Numbered from the stretch's first letter, positions 15,351 to 24,638 are shown. The stretch: DNA of 33,001 nucleotides from Pedobacter sp. ASV28 (GCF_016428855.1 NZ_JAELTN010000054.1:1-33001); one strand, 5' to 3'. Translations and numbers: made by a program. Notes: generated by a model not told the origin, from the letters alone.

Positions 15351-17234
15351 CTATTTAGGCAAGCCTTTTTCTGGCCTTAGTTCTTCCAAAATTGGGGTAG
15401 CTATAGATTTGATATTTTTTTGCAGCACCTCATTCTGTTGTTCAAACACCACAATTTCATTCTTCCCCTTTTTCAACCAACATCCTGGCAGGTAAAGTGT
15501 TTGTTGAGGGCCAACCGCCCAATAACGGCCTATATTAATCCCATTTACAAACACAATGCCCTTACCCCAGTCTCTCATATCCAAAAAGGTATCGCCCGTA
15601 GTGTTCAAGGTAAAGTTGCCTTGGTAAACAGTAGGCCTACCTACTTTGGCACTATTCTTAACATTTAATAGGTTTGGTACCACATCCATTGGCAACTTGT
15701 ACATGTTCCAATCTCCGGTGATGGTTTCTCCATTGATGATGACAGGTGAAATAATTCCTTTGGTACTTTGGTTAATTTTTGCACCATAGTTAATCCTCCC
15801 CATATTCTCTACTACAATATCTAGTGTAGCATTAAAAGGAATATCGATATCGCACTCATACTTTTTGTAATAGCTGTTTAGCTCGGCTACTTTCACTCCG
15901 TTTACATAAACAATGGCATAGTCTCTTAATCCCTTTAATTCTAGCTTACCATTTATAGGCTGGGTAAAATGCTTGCTGTACCATACATAGCCATGTCCTT
16001 GATTCAGTTGTTCAAAAGTCAATGGGTTATCATCGTTAACTGGGGTTATTTTTTTCTTTAGGTCTTCAAGATCAACCGCTTTTGTTAAGGCAATATTAGG
16101 AATAGTAATTACTGGAATACGTGCAGGAACAGGTGGTGTATCCGCCTTTTTTAGCATTTGACGCAGGGTATCGTACTTTTTGGTTGCCCAACCCGCCTCA
16201 CTAATTGGGGCATCATAATCATAACTGGTCATATCGGGTTGGATATCATGATTTTTATCATAATTTGCTCCTGTGGTAAATCCAAAATTTGTACCGCCAT
16301 GTACCATATAATAGTTAAAGGATACACCGGCATCTAAATATTTCTGGGTCTGTCTGGCCGTACTCTTGTAAGATTGTTTTGGGAAAGGTTCAGCCCAATG
16401 GTCTAGCCAACCAGGATAAAATTCTGCTACCATATAAGGTCCTTTACCTCCATTATATTTGTTTACAGAATCGGCCAGCTTCTTCACATCTCCTTCTCCA
16501 TTTGCCGTTGGTAATGCTCCAGGTAGGGCGCCTCCATTAAACAGCCAAATGCCATCGGAAGTAAAGAATTCTACCTCATTAAAACCAACATCCTTTAACT
16601 GCTGGAATACTGCTGCACTATACTTCTTATGTTCTTCCAAAGACACATCCCTACGTTGGGCTACATAAGAGCCAAACTCATTTTCTCCCTGTACCATAAT
16701 GATAGGTCCGCCATTTTTAACCAATAAATCTTTAACCTGACCATAAAGTTGGGTAAAATAGGCTTTAGTTGCCGCTAAAAATTGCTCATTATATCCACGT
16801 ATTACCATACCAGGAGTTTTTGAGATAAACCAGGGATAGCCTCCAAATTCCCACTCGGCACATACATAGGGTCCTGGACGTAGGATCACAAACAGCCCTT
16901 CTTCCTGAGCAATCTTAATATATTCGGCAATATTTCGGTTTTCGGTTTTAAAATCCCAAACGCCAGGTGCTACCTCATGGTGATTCCAAAATACATAAGT
17001 AGCCACAGCATTTAGGCCCATAGCTTTCATCATTTTCAGGCGATGACGCCAATAAGGTTGTGGTATGCGGGCATAATGCATTTCTCCACTATGGAGCTGG
17101 GTAGGTTTACCATCCAACAAGAAATTGCCATCGGCAATCTTAAAAGTATGCTTTACTGCTGCATTTTTAGTCTGGGCATTTGCGCCAGCACACAAAAAGA
17201 CCAATAAGTAAATGATCAGAATTTTTTGTTTCAT
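15351..17234 (-). CDS. Secreted GH35 beta-galactosidase
   Basis: A glycoside hydrolase family 35 enzyme that releases terminal beta-linked galactose from glycans. It has 627 residues with a signal peptide (MKQKILIIYLLVFLCAGANAQ). The TIM-barrel domain carries Glu186 in QGENEFGSY (acid/base) and Glu271 in VAEFYPGWLDHW (nucleophile), together with LHSGEMHYARIPQPYW and GGTNFGFTTGA. The C-terminal third has the galactose-binding-like beta domains of the family (GYVWYSKHFTQ, WGKGIVFVNGINIGRYW, LYLPGCWLKKGKNEIVVFEQ). It has no neighbouring SusC/SusD pair, so it is not in a classical polysaccharide locus. A palindrome CAAACGTTTG upstream may be its operator. Confidence 0.95.
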   Translation of the reverse strand: MKQKILIIYLLVFLCAGANAQTKNAAVKHTFKIADGNFLLDGKPTQLHSGEMHYARIPQPYWRHRLKMMKAMGLNAVATYVFWNHHEVAPGVWDFKTENRNIAEYIKIAQEEGLFVILRPGPYVCAEWEFGGYPWFISKTPGMVIRGYNEQFLAATKAYFTQLYGQVKDLLVKNGGPIIMVQGENEFGSYVAQRRDVSLEEHKKYSAAVFQQLKDVGFNEVEFFTSDGIWLFNGGALPGALPTANGEGDVKKLADSVNKYNGGKGPYMVAEFYPGWLDHWAEPFPKQSYKSTARQTQKYLDAGVSFNYYMVHGGTNFGFTTGANYDKNHDIQPDMTSYDYDAPISEAGWATKKYDTLRQMLKKADTPPVPARIPVITIPNIALTKAVDLEDLKKKITPVNDDNPLTFEQLNQGHGYVWYSKHFTQPINGKLELKGLRDYAIVYVNGVKVAELNSYYKKYECDIDIPFNATLDIVVENMGRINYGAKINQSTKGIISPVIINGETITGDWNMYKLPMDVVPNLLNVKNSAKVGRPTVYQGNFTLNTTGDTFLDMRDWGKGIVFVNGINIGRYWAVGPQQTLYLPGCWLKKGKNEIVVFEQQNEVLQKNIKSIATPILEELRPEKGLPK

Positions 17235-17339
17235 CGGTGTTGTTTTTATAGGTTTAGTATATTTTTTTCATTTTGTGGCAAATGCTTAGCCCATTTTGAA
17301 TTTAGCCCTTAAAAAACAGGCGATTTCTCAAAAATTAAG

Positions 17340-17349
17340 CAAACGTTTG
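17340..17349. promoter_or_regulatory. Possible LacI-type operator upstream of GH35
   Basis: The perfect 10-bp palindrome CAAACGTTTG sits 106 bases before the GH35 start. It resembles half-sites used by LacI/GalR-family repressors, but no regulator gene is next to it. Confidence 0.35.
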
Positions 17350-17452
17350 ATATGCCTTAATGATCAAAAAAAAGCGCTTTTTAAGAAGCTACACAACATT
17401 CAAACCTTAAATATTAGAATTTTACCGATAAAAAACGAATAAAAAAGCCGGA

Positions 17453-18583
17453 TTAAATTTTCCCGGCCATCACTTCGTTATAGTAAGCTATATATTGTGG
17501 CAATATCTTTTTGAGGTCAAAATCTTTCGCCCGTACCAAAGCATTCTCCTTAAACTGCCTTAATGTTTCATCATCCGCCAATATACTGATCGCTTTTTGT
17601 GCCATATCCTCCACATCGCCTACATTGCTCATATAACCACAAAAGCCATCTACATTCAACTCGGGCAGTCCTCCGGCATTTGATGAAATTACAGGAACCT
17701 TACAAGCCATTGCCTCTAAAGCGGCCAAACCAAAACTCTCATTTTCAGATGGAATGATGAATAGATCAGATACGGACAAGATCTCTTCCACTGCATCTTG
17801 TTTACCTAAAAAACGCACATCATCGCATATGCCCAATTCTCTGCACAATTGTTCATTCGCAGAACGTTCGGGGCCATCTCCCACCATCAGCAATTTTGAA
17901 GGTATCGTTTCCGATACCCTTTGAAACATCCTAATGACATCGGAAGTACGCTTCACTTTTCTGAAATTAGAGGTATGGATCAGGATACGCTCATTATTGG
18001 GTGCTATTGCTTTTTTAAAATGGTCCTTCGGCTGCAGGCTAAAACGGTTAAAGTCAATAAAATTGGGAATTACCCTAATGTCTTTCTTGATGTCGAAGTG
18101 CCTATAGGTATCTTCCCTCAAATCCTGTGAAACGGTAGTTACGCCATCGCTCTGGTTAATGGAAAAAGTAACCACGGGCTTATAGGTAGCATCTTTTCCC
18201 ACCAAGGTAATATCTGTACCGTGTAAAGTGGTTACAAATGGGATATGGATCCCATATGTAGCCAATATCTGCTTGGCCATAAATGCAGCAGAAGCATGCG
18301 GAATAGCATAATGAACATGTAAAATATCCAGTTGCTCGAAGCGTACTACATCTACCAATTTACTGGCGAGCGCCGACTCATAGGGTGCATAGTCAAACAA
18401 TGGATAGTCTCTCACCGAAACTTCGTGATAAAACAAATTAGCCGAGAAAAAATCTAAGCGGGCCGGTTGACTATAGGTAATAAAATGAACCTGATGTCCT
18501 TCATTGGCCAGGGCCTTACCTAATTCGGTAGCGACAACTCCACTACCACCAAAGGTAGGGTAACAAACTATTCCTATTTTCAT
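17453..18583 (-). CDS. bshA: N-acetyl-alpha-D-glucosaminyl L-malate synthase BshA
   Basis: The first enzyme of bacillithiol synthesis: joins N-acetylglucosamine from UDP-GlcNAc to L-malate in the cytoplasm. It is a GT4 glycosyltransferase of 376 residues. The N-terminus MKIGIVCYPTFGGSGVVATELGKALA is diagnostic of BshA. The rest of the family pattern is present: HVHYAIPHASAA (89-100), TTLHGTDITLVG (118-129), PNFIDFNRF (173-181), and the donor-binding EX7E pair at Glu282 and Glu290 (ESFGLAALE). The other bacillithiol genes (bshB, bshC) are not in this window. A TAGCTTTG element lies 25 bases before the ATG. Confidence 0.97.
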   Translation of the reverse strand: MKIGIVCYPTFGGSGVVATELGKALANEGHQVHFITYSQPARLDFFSANLFYHEVSVRDYPLFDYAPYESALASKLVDVVRFEQLDILHVHYAIPHASAAFMAKQILATYGIHIPFVTTLHGTDITLVGKDATYKPVVTFSINQSDGVTTVSQDLREDTYRHFDIKKDIRVIPNFIDFNRFSLQPKDHFKKAIAPNNERILIHTSNFRKVKRTSDVIRMFQRVSETIPSKLLMVGDGPERSANEQLCRELGICDDVRFLGKQDAVEEILSVSDLFIIPSENESFGLAALEAMACKVPVISSNAGGLPELNVDGFCGYMSNVGDVEDMAQKAISILADDETLRQFKENALVRAKDFDLKKILPQYIAYYNEVMAGKI

Positions 18584-18608
18584 TTAGTTATATTGCTTTT
18601 CAATCTAA

Positions 18609-18616
18609 CAAAGCTA
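18609..18616 (-). promoter_or_regulatory. -7 element of bshA
   Basis: The minus strand reads TAGCTTTG, a full consensus match, 25 bases before the bshA ATG at 18583. No TTG at -33 was found. Confidence 0.5.
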
Positions 18617-18770
18617 TCCTGGACCTCATTTTATAATTTATAGCGGCAATGTCCACAAAGGCTTCATTAAATACAGGTTGTGATTAATGTCTATCAAAAG
18701 CTGATTGACAAAAGCAAAGTAAGTTATATCTTATTTAAATTTTGTTATCTGTCGGTAATAAATTAATCGC

Positions 18771-18808
18771 ATAAAAGAAAGACCGTTATATAACGGTCTT
18801 TCTTTTAT
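18771..18808 (-). terminator. 38-bp perfect palindrome terminator
   Basis: A fully symmetrical palindrome centred at 18789/18790 (core GACCGTTATATAACGGTC), flanked by A- and T-rich arms. It overlaps the stop codon (18805-18807) of the coiled-coil protein gene and serves as its terminator on the minus strand. Confidence 0.85.
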
Positions 18809-19275
18809 TTGTAATCAAAAATGATTGCTGGTTTTTTATCGCCCAGTTTTTTTTCTTCACTTTGTATCTGTTCCCTAATCCCCTCAACTTTCCTAATCTG
18901 CTTATTATAACGATCCAATGCGTTTTGCGATTCTTCCATGTCGTTTTTGGCCCTTTTGGCCATCTTTGCCGTCTCTTTCGCATTTACCGAGCCATTAGCC
19001 AGTTTTTGGGCATGCTTACTATTTTTAGCAGCAGATTCTTTAGCCTTATCATTGGCTTCCAACAATTTTATTCTCAGCTTTTCTACAGCTTGTTCTTCTG
19101 CGGCTTCCCTAATTTTCAATTCTTGTATTTTTTGAATGTTCTTCAAAACATCCAAACGTCCATTTAAAATAGCTAATGAATCTTTAGAAACTTTATCGAC
19201 ATAAGTTTGAGCACTGGAGCTTCCTATACCAAACAAAGTAGGAAACAATAATAAATAGATGTACTTTTTATTCAT
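18805..19275 (-). CDS. Exported coiled-coil protein, function unknown
   Basis: A 156-residue protein if started at the ATG at 19275, which opens a signal peptide (MNKKYIYLLLFPTLFGIGSSSAQ). An ATG at 19302 would only add MLSQSKILT. The mature part is almost wholly helical and charged, with heptad-like alternation (KNIQKIQELKIREAAEEQAVEKL, KAKESAAKNSKHAQKL, AKRAKNDMEESQNALDRYNKQI), predicting a periplasmic coiled coil. No catalytic motif is visible. A strong terminator follows. I do not recognise a named family. Confidence 0.75.
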   Translation of the reverse strand: MNKKYIYLLLFPTLFGIGSSSAQTYVDKVSKDSLAILNGRLDVLKNIQKIQELKIREAAEEQAVEKLRIKLLEANDKAKESAAKNSKHAQKLANGSVNAKETAKMAKRAKNDMEESQNALDRYNKQIRKVEGIREQIQSEEKKLGDKKPAIIFDYK

Positions 19276-19402
19276 AGTTAATATTTTCGACTGACTAAGC
19301 AATTATAATGCCCAGCCAATTTTGCCCAAAAAAAGCAAATTATAAACGTTCTGGCATTAGAAATAGAAAAAACATGGGGAAGTTAATACACAAAAGCGGC
19401 AG

Positions 19403-19885
19403 CTAGGCCTTCATTTCGTTCTGGATGACCAAGTACATCTCATTTGGTCTTTGCGTACCAATATAGTATTCCAAACCATCTCTATCGGTAAGTACAATGG
19501 CATCTTTTCCGGAAGAAAAAAAGCGAACACTTCCTTTCTTATGCAGATTATATACAGGATTGTTAAAGAAATACCTACTGTAAGTCGCTTTACGTACCTG
19601 AACAATATTGTTCAGGTCAATTACCACCCGTTTAGCAGTCCATAAGCCATCAATAATAATTTTCCGATTTTCGATAACTGTTTTATATTGAATCAAAAAC
19701 AACAATAAAATAGAAACACCGATGATACCAAAGCCCACTACCAAGAACAGATCAACCGTATTATCCCTATCCCGTTCGTAAACATATACGGCAAAGCAAA
19801 ATGCGGCCATGATGAGCCTGATACATATACGTATGTAGTCTCTACCAATGTACTGCTTTTCTATATAAGTATATCTGCTATCCAT
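19403..19885 (-). CDS. Two-helix membrane protein with PH-like domain
   Basis: A 160-residue protein from the ATG at 19885, which overlaps the end of tilS by 8 bases; this favours coupled translation. It has two hydrophobic segments (around IRLIMAAFCFAVYVY and LFLVVGFGIIGVSILLLFLI), then a beta-rich C-terminal part (IENRKIIIDGLWTAKRVVIDLNNIVQVRKA, AIVLTDRDGLEYYIGTQRP). That resembles bacterial PH-like domains (YdbS/YcxB type). An ATG at 19912 gives a longer form with no support. Function is unknown; co-expression with tilS may be only positional. Confidence 0.72.
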   Translation of the reverse strand: MDSRYTYIEKQYIGRDYIRICIRLIMAAFCFAVYVYERDRDNTVDLFLVVGFGIIGVSILLLFLIQYKTVIENRKIIIDGLWTAKRVVIDLNNIVQVRKATYSRYFFNNPVYNLHKKGSVRFFSSGKDAIVLTDRDGLEYYIGTQRPNEMYLVIQNEMKA

Positions 19886-21215
19886 GATGATTTGACAATT
19901 CGAATATAGCAACTTTTTTTGTTGTTGCCCCTACTTTATATCTTTCATCTTGACGAAGGCCAGCTATCCAAATTATTTCTCCATTTCCATTTACCAATAT
20001 GGGAATCCGTTGTTTTTGAGGCAAGGGGATTTTTTGATCTATAAAAAAATCACTCACTTTTTTAAAACAATTCATCCCCAATGGTTTAAACCTATCCCCA
20101 TCCTGCCAAAACCTTATTACCAGGGGAAAAATCAATTTAGCTTCATCTACGTAAGCCAAATGGCCTGCTCCGATAAAGCTTAAGGTATTCGAAAAATGCA
20201 TGGAAACTTTATGCCCATAAGCCAGTTGGACTTCGCCTTCTTTATGCAGTTCACTTATCTCTGGCTCTTTGAATGGCAAGGAGGAGATGATCAACCTATT
20301 TCTATCGATAGTTAGGCGGTGGCTATGGCTATAGAAAGATGTTCCGCTTTGCTTGCCCAAAGCGCTCAATATCTCGTCCACCACTTTGTCTGTAAAGGAA
20401 TAAGGTTTGAGCAGTTCAAAACACAGTAGCTTTTGTGGCTTTAAGTCTTTTATTGCTACTTTGTCAATTTGTAGATCAGTATCTACCCACTTAAATATCT
20501 TTGCCCTGATATTTTCTACCACCTCTTGCAGCAGCGCCTCTGTTTCTACAAAACGCTTAATATTCTCTGCAAAAGTAGCCTCTAGGTTTGGATTGATTTC
20601 TTTCAATCGAGGAATGATTTCTAATCTGATCTTATTCCTTGCATATTTATGGGTCAGATTAGAGCTATCTTCAACATAATCGATGTTGTTTTGACCAACA
20701 AGATCATCTATTTGTTGTCTGGTGAGGAAAAGCAAAGGCCTAACCAACAGGCCTCTTTTAGGTAAAATCCCATGCATGCCACTAATCCCCGTACCACGTA
20801 CCAAATTCAGCAATAAGGTTTCTATCGAATCATTTTGATGCTGGGCCAAAGCAATGTATTGATAACCATGCATGCTTCTTGTTTCTTCAAACCAGGCATA
20901 GCGCAACTCCCTAGCAGCCATTTGTGTAGATAGCCCATTTTCATCAGCAAAACTCTTGGTATCAAAATGCATAACATGAAAGGGTACTTGTAAATTACTG
21001 GCCAACAGTTTTACAAACATTTCATCTCGTTGTGCCTCATCTCCCCTTAGGTTAAAATTGCAATGCGCTATACTAAAACGATAACCAGCGAGTTTAAATA
21101 GCTGGGCCATCAATACAGAATCTTTACCGCCACTAACCGCTAACAGTAGGTGGTCTTGAGGAGCAAACAACTTATTTTCCTCAATAAAACGAACAAATTC
21201 CTGTAATGGTAACAT
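19878..21215 (-). CDS. tilS: tRNA(Ile)-lysidine synthase TilS
   Basis: Modifies cytidine 34 of the minor tRNA-Ile(CAU) to lysidine, using ATP and lysine, so that it reads AUA instead of AUG. This is normally essential. From the ATG at 21215 the protein has 445 residues. The PP-loop ATP motif SGGKDS is at 28-33 (HLLLAVSGGKDSVLM), followed by HCNFNLRGDEAQRDE and ALAQHQNDSIETLLLNLVRGTG. The C-terminal domain ends ...IPILVNGNGEIIWIAGLRQDERYKV, as in full-length TilS. A longer frame from 21275 adds an unrelated hydrophobic stretch. It overlaps the PH-like gene downstream and is divergent from the OstA-like gene with 71 bases between starts. Confidence 0.95.
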   Translation of the reverse strand: MLPLQEFVRFIEENKLFAPQDHLLLAVSGGKDSVLMAQLFKLAGYRFSIAHCNFNLRGDEAQRDEMFVKLLASNLQVPFHVMHFDTKSFADENGLSTQMAARELRYAWFEETRSMHGYQYIALAQHQNDSIETLLLNLVRGTGISGMHGILPKRGLLVRPLLFLTRQQIDDLVGQNNIDYVEDSSNLTHKYARNKIRLEIIPRLKEINPNLEATFAENIKRFVETEALLQEVVENIRAKIFKWVDTDLQIDKVAIKDLKPQKLLCFELLKPYSFTDKVVDEILSALGKQSGTSFYSHSHRLTIDRNRLIISSLPFKEPEISELHKEGEVQLAYGHKVSMHFSNTLSFIGAGHLAYVDEAKLIFPLVIRFWQDGDRFKPLGMNCFKKVSDFFIDQKIPLPQKQRIPILVNGNGEIIWIAGLRQDERYKVGATTKKVAIFELSNHHG

Positions 21216-21219
21216 AAGC

Positions 21220-21227
21220 CAAAAATA
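21220..21227 (-). promoter_or_regulatory. tilS -7 element, four bases from the start codon
   Basis: The minus strand reads TATTTTTG (TAnnTTTG), and only 4 bases separate it from the ATG at 21215. This would place the transcription start at or next to the ATG. Confidence 0.4.
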
Positions 21228-21274
21228 TCTAAATAATTCATGAAGCCTATAACAATACCTGAAAAATAAAACCA

Positions 21275-21282
21275 TAAATTTG
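21275..21282 (+). promoter_or_regulatory. -7 element of the OstA-like gene, four bases from a GTG start
   Basis: TAAATTTG (TAnnTTTG) is followed by TACC and the GTG at 21287. No clear TTG lies at -33. The layout mirrors that of tilS on the other strand. Confidence 0.42.
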
Positions 21283-21286
21283 TACC

Positions 21287-23509
21287 GTGCAAAAGTTACG
21301 CCTTCTATTTCTTTTATTGTTTAGCCCTATTCTGCTCCTAGCGCAACAAGAAACGCGGACCAAGATTTTTTTAGAAAGGGCAGATTTTGCCAATGGAGAT
21401 GCAAAAAAAAGCATCACCTATCTTAAAAATCCAACTTTCAGGCATGAAAATGCTATCTTAACTTGCGATAGTGCCGTTTTATATGGAGAAAGAAATTACT
21501 TTGAAGCCTTTAAAAACGTAAGGATCAATCAAGGGGATACGCTCAACATCTATTCCGATTTTTTGAACTATGATGGAAACGCAAAAAAAGCACATTTAAA
21601 TAAAAATGTAAAACTTGTAGACAGAACAAACACACTCACCACCAACATACTAGATTATGATATGGTGGCCAAAATTGGTGAATACAAGGAAGGTGGAAAA
21701 TTGGTAACACCAGATGCAACCATCACCAGTAAAACAGGCTATTATTTCTCCAATAGTAGAGATGCCTATTTTAAAATTGATGTCTTGGTCGTATCTGCAG
21801 AATCAACCATCACTTCTGAAGATTTACGCTACAATACGCTTACCAATTGGACCTATTTTTATGGACCTACCAATATCAAAGGTAAAGACGATAACCTCTA
21901 CACAGAAAATGGCGCCTATAATACAAAAAGTGAAAATGCCTATTTTGGCAAAAAAAACCTTTACACCAATGGCAGTAAATCTCTAAAAGGCGACAGCTTA
22001 TATTATTACGGGAAGAGAGGCTATGGCAGAGCGGTAAAAAACATTGTATTTATAGACACTAAAGACCATACCCTTTTAAGAGGCCAGCTAGGTGAATACT
22101 ATAAGGCCGATGAACGCGTAGTGGTTACCAAAAATGCCTATTTTGGCTTGGGTACCAATGATAGCGTTGTGGTAAACAATAAAAAAATACCCGATACTTT
22201 ATGGATGGGCGCAGATACCCTAGAAAGTCAGCGGGTCTTGGTAAAGAACCTTAGCTTATTGGTTAAACCCGTTGTACAAAAAGATAATGAAATTGGAGCG
22301 GAAGAGGCAAAAGCAAAAGCAGAAAAGGAAAAGGAGAAAGCCGAAGCAAGGAAGCAGCTCCAGCTAGAAAACAAACAATCTAAAGCTCAGGAGGCGCAGA
22401 ACGGAAGCAAACCCGCACCAAAACTGAGCAGAAAAGAAAGAAAAAAAGCAGAGAAAGAAGGCAAACTACCAGGCGCCGCGGAAACATTGCCATTAAAGCT
22501 TCCCGACAGTACTGCACTTAAAAAAGATAACCTACTTACAGATAGTATTAAACGAGACAGTTTGCTACATTTGGCAAAAACAACTATCGCCAATAAAAAA
22601 GATTCGATAAAAATCGACAAAAAAACGATCAAGACCGTTAATGACAAGAACGGCAAAAAGGTAGGCCAAACAACCGTACCTACATTAGCTAAAAAAGCAG
22701 ATGTTTCAATTAAAGATAGTCTAATCCTTAATCCTGCAGATACGGTAAGGTCTAGGGTGATTAAAGCTTATCACCAAGTTAGGGTCTACAAATCTAATAT
22801 GCAGGCCAAGGCCGACTCCCTATTTTACACTGCTGCCGATTCTACCCTGCGTTGGTACAAGAATCCCATTTTATGGTCAAATGGCACACAGCAAACCGGC
22901 GACACCATTAACGTATTTTTCAAAAACAATAAGGTCCATACGGTCCAGGTGCTAAATAATGCTTTTATCGTAAATGTAGAAACAGATTCCACCAAGTTCA
23001 ATCAGGTAAAAGGTAAGCATATTACCGGCTTTTTTAACGACGGTGAGCTGCGCAATATGTATGTAGATGGCAATGCCGAAAGCATTTATTACAGTAAGAA
23101 CAACAAGGGAGAATATGACAATTTAAACCAGACTGTAAGTAGCCGTATCAGGTTCAGGTTTGACAACAAAGAGCTAACAGACATTATTACCATTAGGGAA
23201 ATTGAGGGTGCCGTTACGCCTATGGACAAACTGCCAAAAGAAAGCCTGCTTACAGGCTTCATCTGGAAACCGGAACTTAGGCCAACCAGCAAAGCAGATA
23301 TCATTAAGGGGCTGCCGATCAGAAAAGCGGCAACCAAACCTGTTGCTAAGGCCACTATGCCGAAAACAGGTACCACCAACAACAACTTAAACAAAAATGA
23401 TGCACCTAAGCCTATTATATCAAAACCAGTGGCCAAGCCTCTTCCTATAGAAAATAAAACCAAGCCTACAGATTCGGTCAGGGTAGATACATTAATCAAA
23501 CAGCGCTAA
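21287..23509 (+). CDS. OstA-like envelope protein (LPS transport fold)
   Basis: A 740-residue exported protein related to the periplasmic LptA/OstA jelly-roll family, which carries or assembles lipopolysaccharide. A GTG start at 21287 opens the only plausible signal peptide (QKLRLLFLLLFSPILLLAQ). Residues about 25-330 hold repeated OstA-type strands (NPTFRHENAILTCDSAVLYGERNYFEAFKNVRINQGDTLNIYSD and similar). Residues about 340-490 are a Lys/Glu/Ala-rich, likely disordered insert. Residues about 495-660 return to OstA strands (VYKSNMQAKADSLFYTAADSTLRWYKNPILWSNGTQQTGDTI). The end is Pro/Lys-rich. Bacteroidota have such long OstA-like proteins whose exact task is not settled. It is divergent from tilS. 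Confidence 0.88.
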   Translation: MQKLRLLFLLLFSPILLLAQQETRTKIFLERADFANGDAKKSITYLKNPTFRHENAILTCDSAVLYGERNYFEAFKNVRINQGDTLNIYSDFLNYDGNAKKAHLNKNVKLVDRTNTLTTNILDYDMVAKIGEYKEGGKLVTPDATITSKTGYYFSNSRDAYFKIDVLVVSAESTITSEDLRYNTLTNWTYFYGPTNIKGKDDNLYTENGAYNTKSENAYFGKKNLYTNGSKSLKGDSLYYYGKRGYGRAVKNIVFIDTKDHTLLRGQLGEYYKADERVVVTKNAYFGLGTNDSVVVNNKKIPDTLWMGADTLESQRVLVKNLSLLVKPVVQKDNEIGAEEAKAKAEKEKEKAEARKQLQLENKQSKAQEAQNGSKPAPKLSRKERKKAEKEGKLPGAAETLPLKLPDSTALKKDNLLTDSIKRDSLLHLAKTTIANKKDSIKIDKKTIKTVNDKNGKKVGQTTVPTLAKKADVSIKDSLILNPADTVRSRVIKAYHQVRVYKSNMQAKADSLFYTAADSTLRWYKNPILWSNGTQQTGDTINVFFKNNKVHTVQVLNNAFIVNVETDSTKFNQVKGKHITGFFNDGELRNMYVDGNAESIYYSKNNKGEYDNLNQTVSSRIRFRFDNKELTDIITIREIEGAVTPMDKLPKESLLTGFIWKPELRPTSKADIIKGLPIRKAATKPVAKATMPKTGTTNNNLNKNDAPKPIISKPVAKPLPIENKTKPTDSVRVDTLIKQR

Positions 23510-23590
23510 CCAATTTCAATTTTCAAGTTGCACTTCTTAACACCAGTTTCTCCACAACGGAGGTACTTAATACTTTAAGAAGAAATCAAT

Positions 23591-23625
23591 AAAAAGGCCT
23601 TACGGAGTTTAAACTCCGTAAGGCC
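23591..23625 (-). terminator. Terminator of the 2-oxoglutarate oxygenase gene
   Basis: A 30-bp perfect palindrome (23596-23625, arms GGCCTTACGGAGTTT and its complement) followed on the minus strand by five T (23595-23591). It lies 50 bases past the stop of the minus-strand gene, and may also stop the OstA-like gene. Confidence 0.88.
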
Positions 23626-23675
23626 CTATCACATTCTTGAATATCGAAATGTTTCTTCAAAAGGGAAGACAGAAA

Positions 23676-24638
23676 TTACATTTTCAGACCAATTTCCCTT
23701 AAACGTTCATCAAGATACTCTCCTGCAGTCATATCACTATAGACCTTAGGATGCGCTGCATCAATGCACGACTCCAAACTGGTCAAATCCATTTCACTAC
23801 GTGGGTGCAAGAAGAAAGGCACTGAAAAACGTGAAGTTTTCATCAGCTCACGCGGTGGATTTACCACCCTATGTGTAGTAGAACGCAGTTTATTATTGGT
23901 TAAGCGCTGCAACATATCGCCCACATTTACCACAATATCGGTATGATGGGCTTTAATAGGCAGCCATTCATTGCTACGGGTCAATACTTCCAGTCCATCT
24001 GCACTCGCACCAATCAATAGCGTAATCAGGTTAATATCTTCGTGTGCTCCGGCACGCACCGCATCGGCAGCTAAGGCATCTGGATTTTCAATTGGAAAAT
24101 AGTGTATCCCTCTTAAAATTGAATTTCCATTATGCACATGCTTATCGAAATAATTAGTAGGCAAACCTAGATAAGTAGCAATGGCACGCAACAAATGTTT
24201 ACCATTTTCCTCTAGTTTCTGGTAAATTTCCCTGGTTATGATATTAAACTCCGGAATTTCATCTACCACTTCGTTTTCAGGATATTCATTTTTGATAGGA
24301 TCGCCATCGCTTACCGTTTGACCAATTTGCCAAAACTCTTTCAAGTCGGCAGTTTTAGCGCCTTTGGCAGTTTCTTTACCTGCACTTGTATAACCACGCT
24401 GACCTGCCAGCTCGGGTTTTTCGTACTTACGTTTAGTTTCCACCGGCAAAGCAAACATCTCTTTAATGTTCTTATAAAGCTTCTCGATCAGTTCTTGACT
24501 AACACCATGATTGGTAATGGTCACAAAGCCAGAATCATTGAAAGCCTTACCCAGTTCGTCAGAAAATTTTTTACGCTGTTCTTCCGTTCCATTTATGTAG
24601 GTGTTTAAATCTAAACACGGAATATAAGGTGTTGACAT
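23676..24638 (-). CDS. 2-oxoglutarate/Fe(II)-dependent oxygenase, isopenicillin N synthase-like
   Basis: A cytoplasmic non-haem iron oxygenase of 320 residues. The N-terminal domain has the family segment DSGFVTITNHGVSQELIEKLY. The core double-stranded beta-helix holds the iron ligands His199, Asp201 (AHEDINLITLL) and His256 (STTHRVV). It also has the 2-oxoglutarate-binding pair Arg270 and Ser272 (TSRFSVPFFLHP). GQRGYTSAGKE and LPIKAHHTDIVVNVGDMLQRLTN match the IPNS-like branch. The substrate is unknown; no penicillin-type biosynthetic genes surround it. It is a single-gene unit with its own terminator. Confidence 0.92.
   Translation of the reverse strand: MSTPYIPCLDLNTYINGTEEQRKKFSDELGKAFNDSGFVTITNHGVSQELIEKLYKNIKEMFALPVETKRKYEKPELAGQRGYTSAGKETAKGAKTADLKEFWQIGQTVSDGDPIKNEYPENEVVDEIPEFNIITREIYQKLEENGKHLLRAIATYLGLPTNYFDKHVHNGNSILRGIHYFPIENPDALAADAVRAGAHEDINLITLLIGASADGLEVLTRSNEWLPIKAHHTDIVVNVGDMLQRLTNNKLRSTTHRVVNPPRELMKTSRFSVPFFLHPRSEMDLTSLESCIDAAHPKVYSDMTAGEYLDERLREIGLKM

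Noticed and set aside
17366..17382. A8-GCGC-T5 palindrome upstream of the GH35 gene as a terminator of bshA
   Set aside because: The palindrome has no room for a loop, so it cannot make a normal terminator hairpin.
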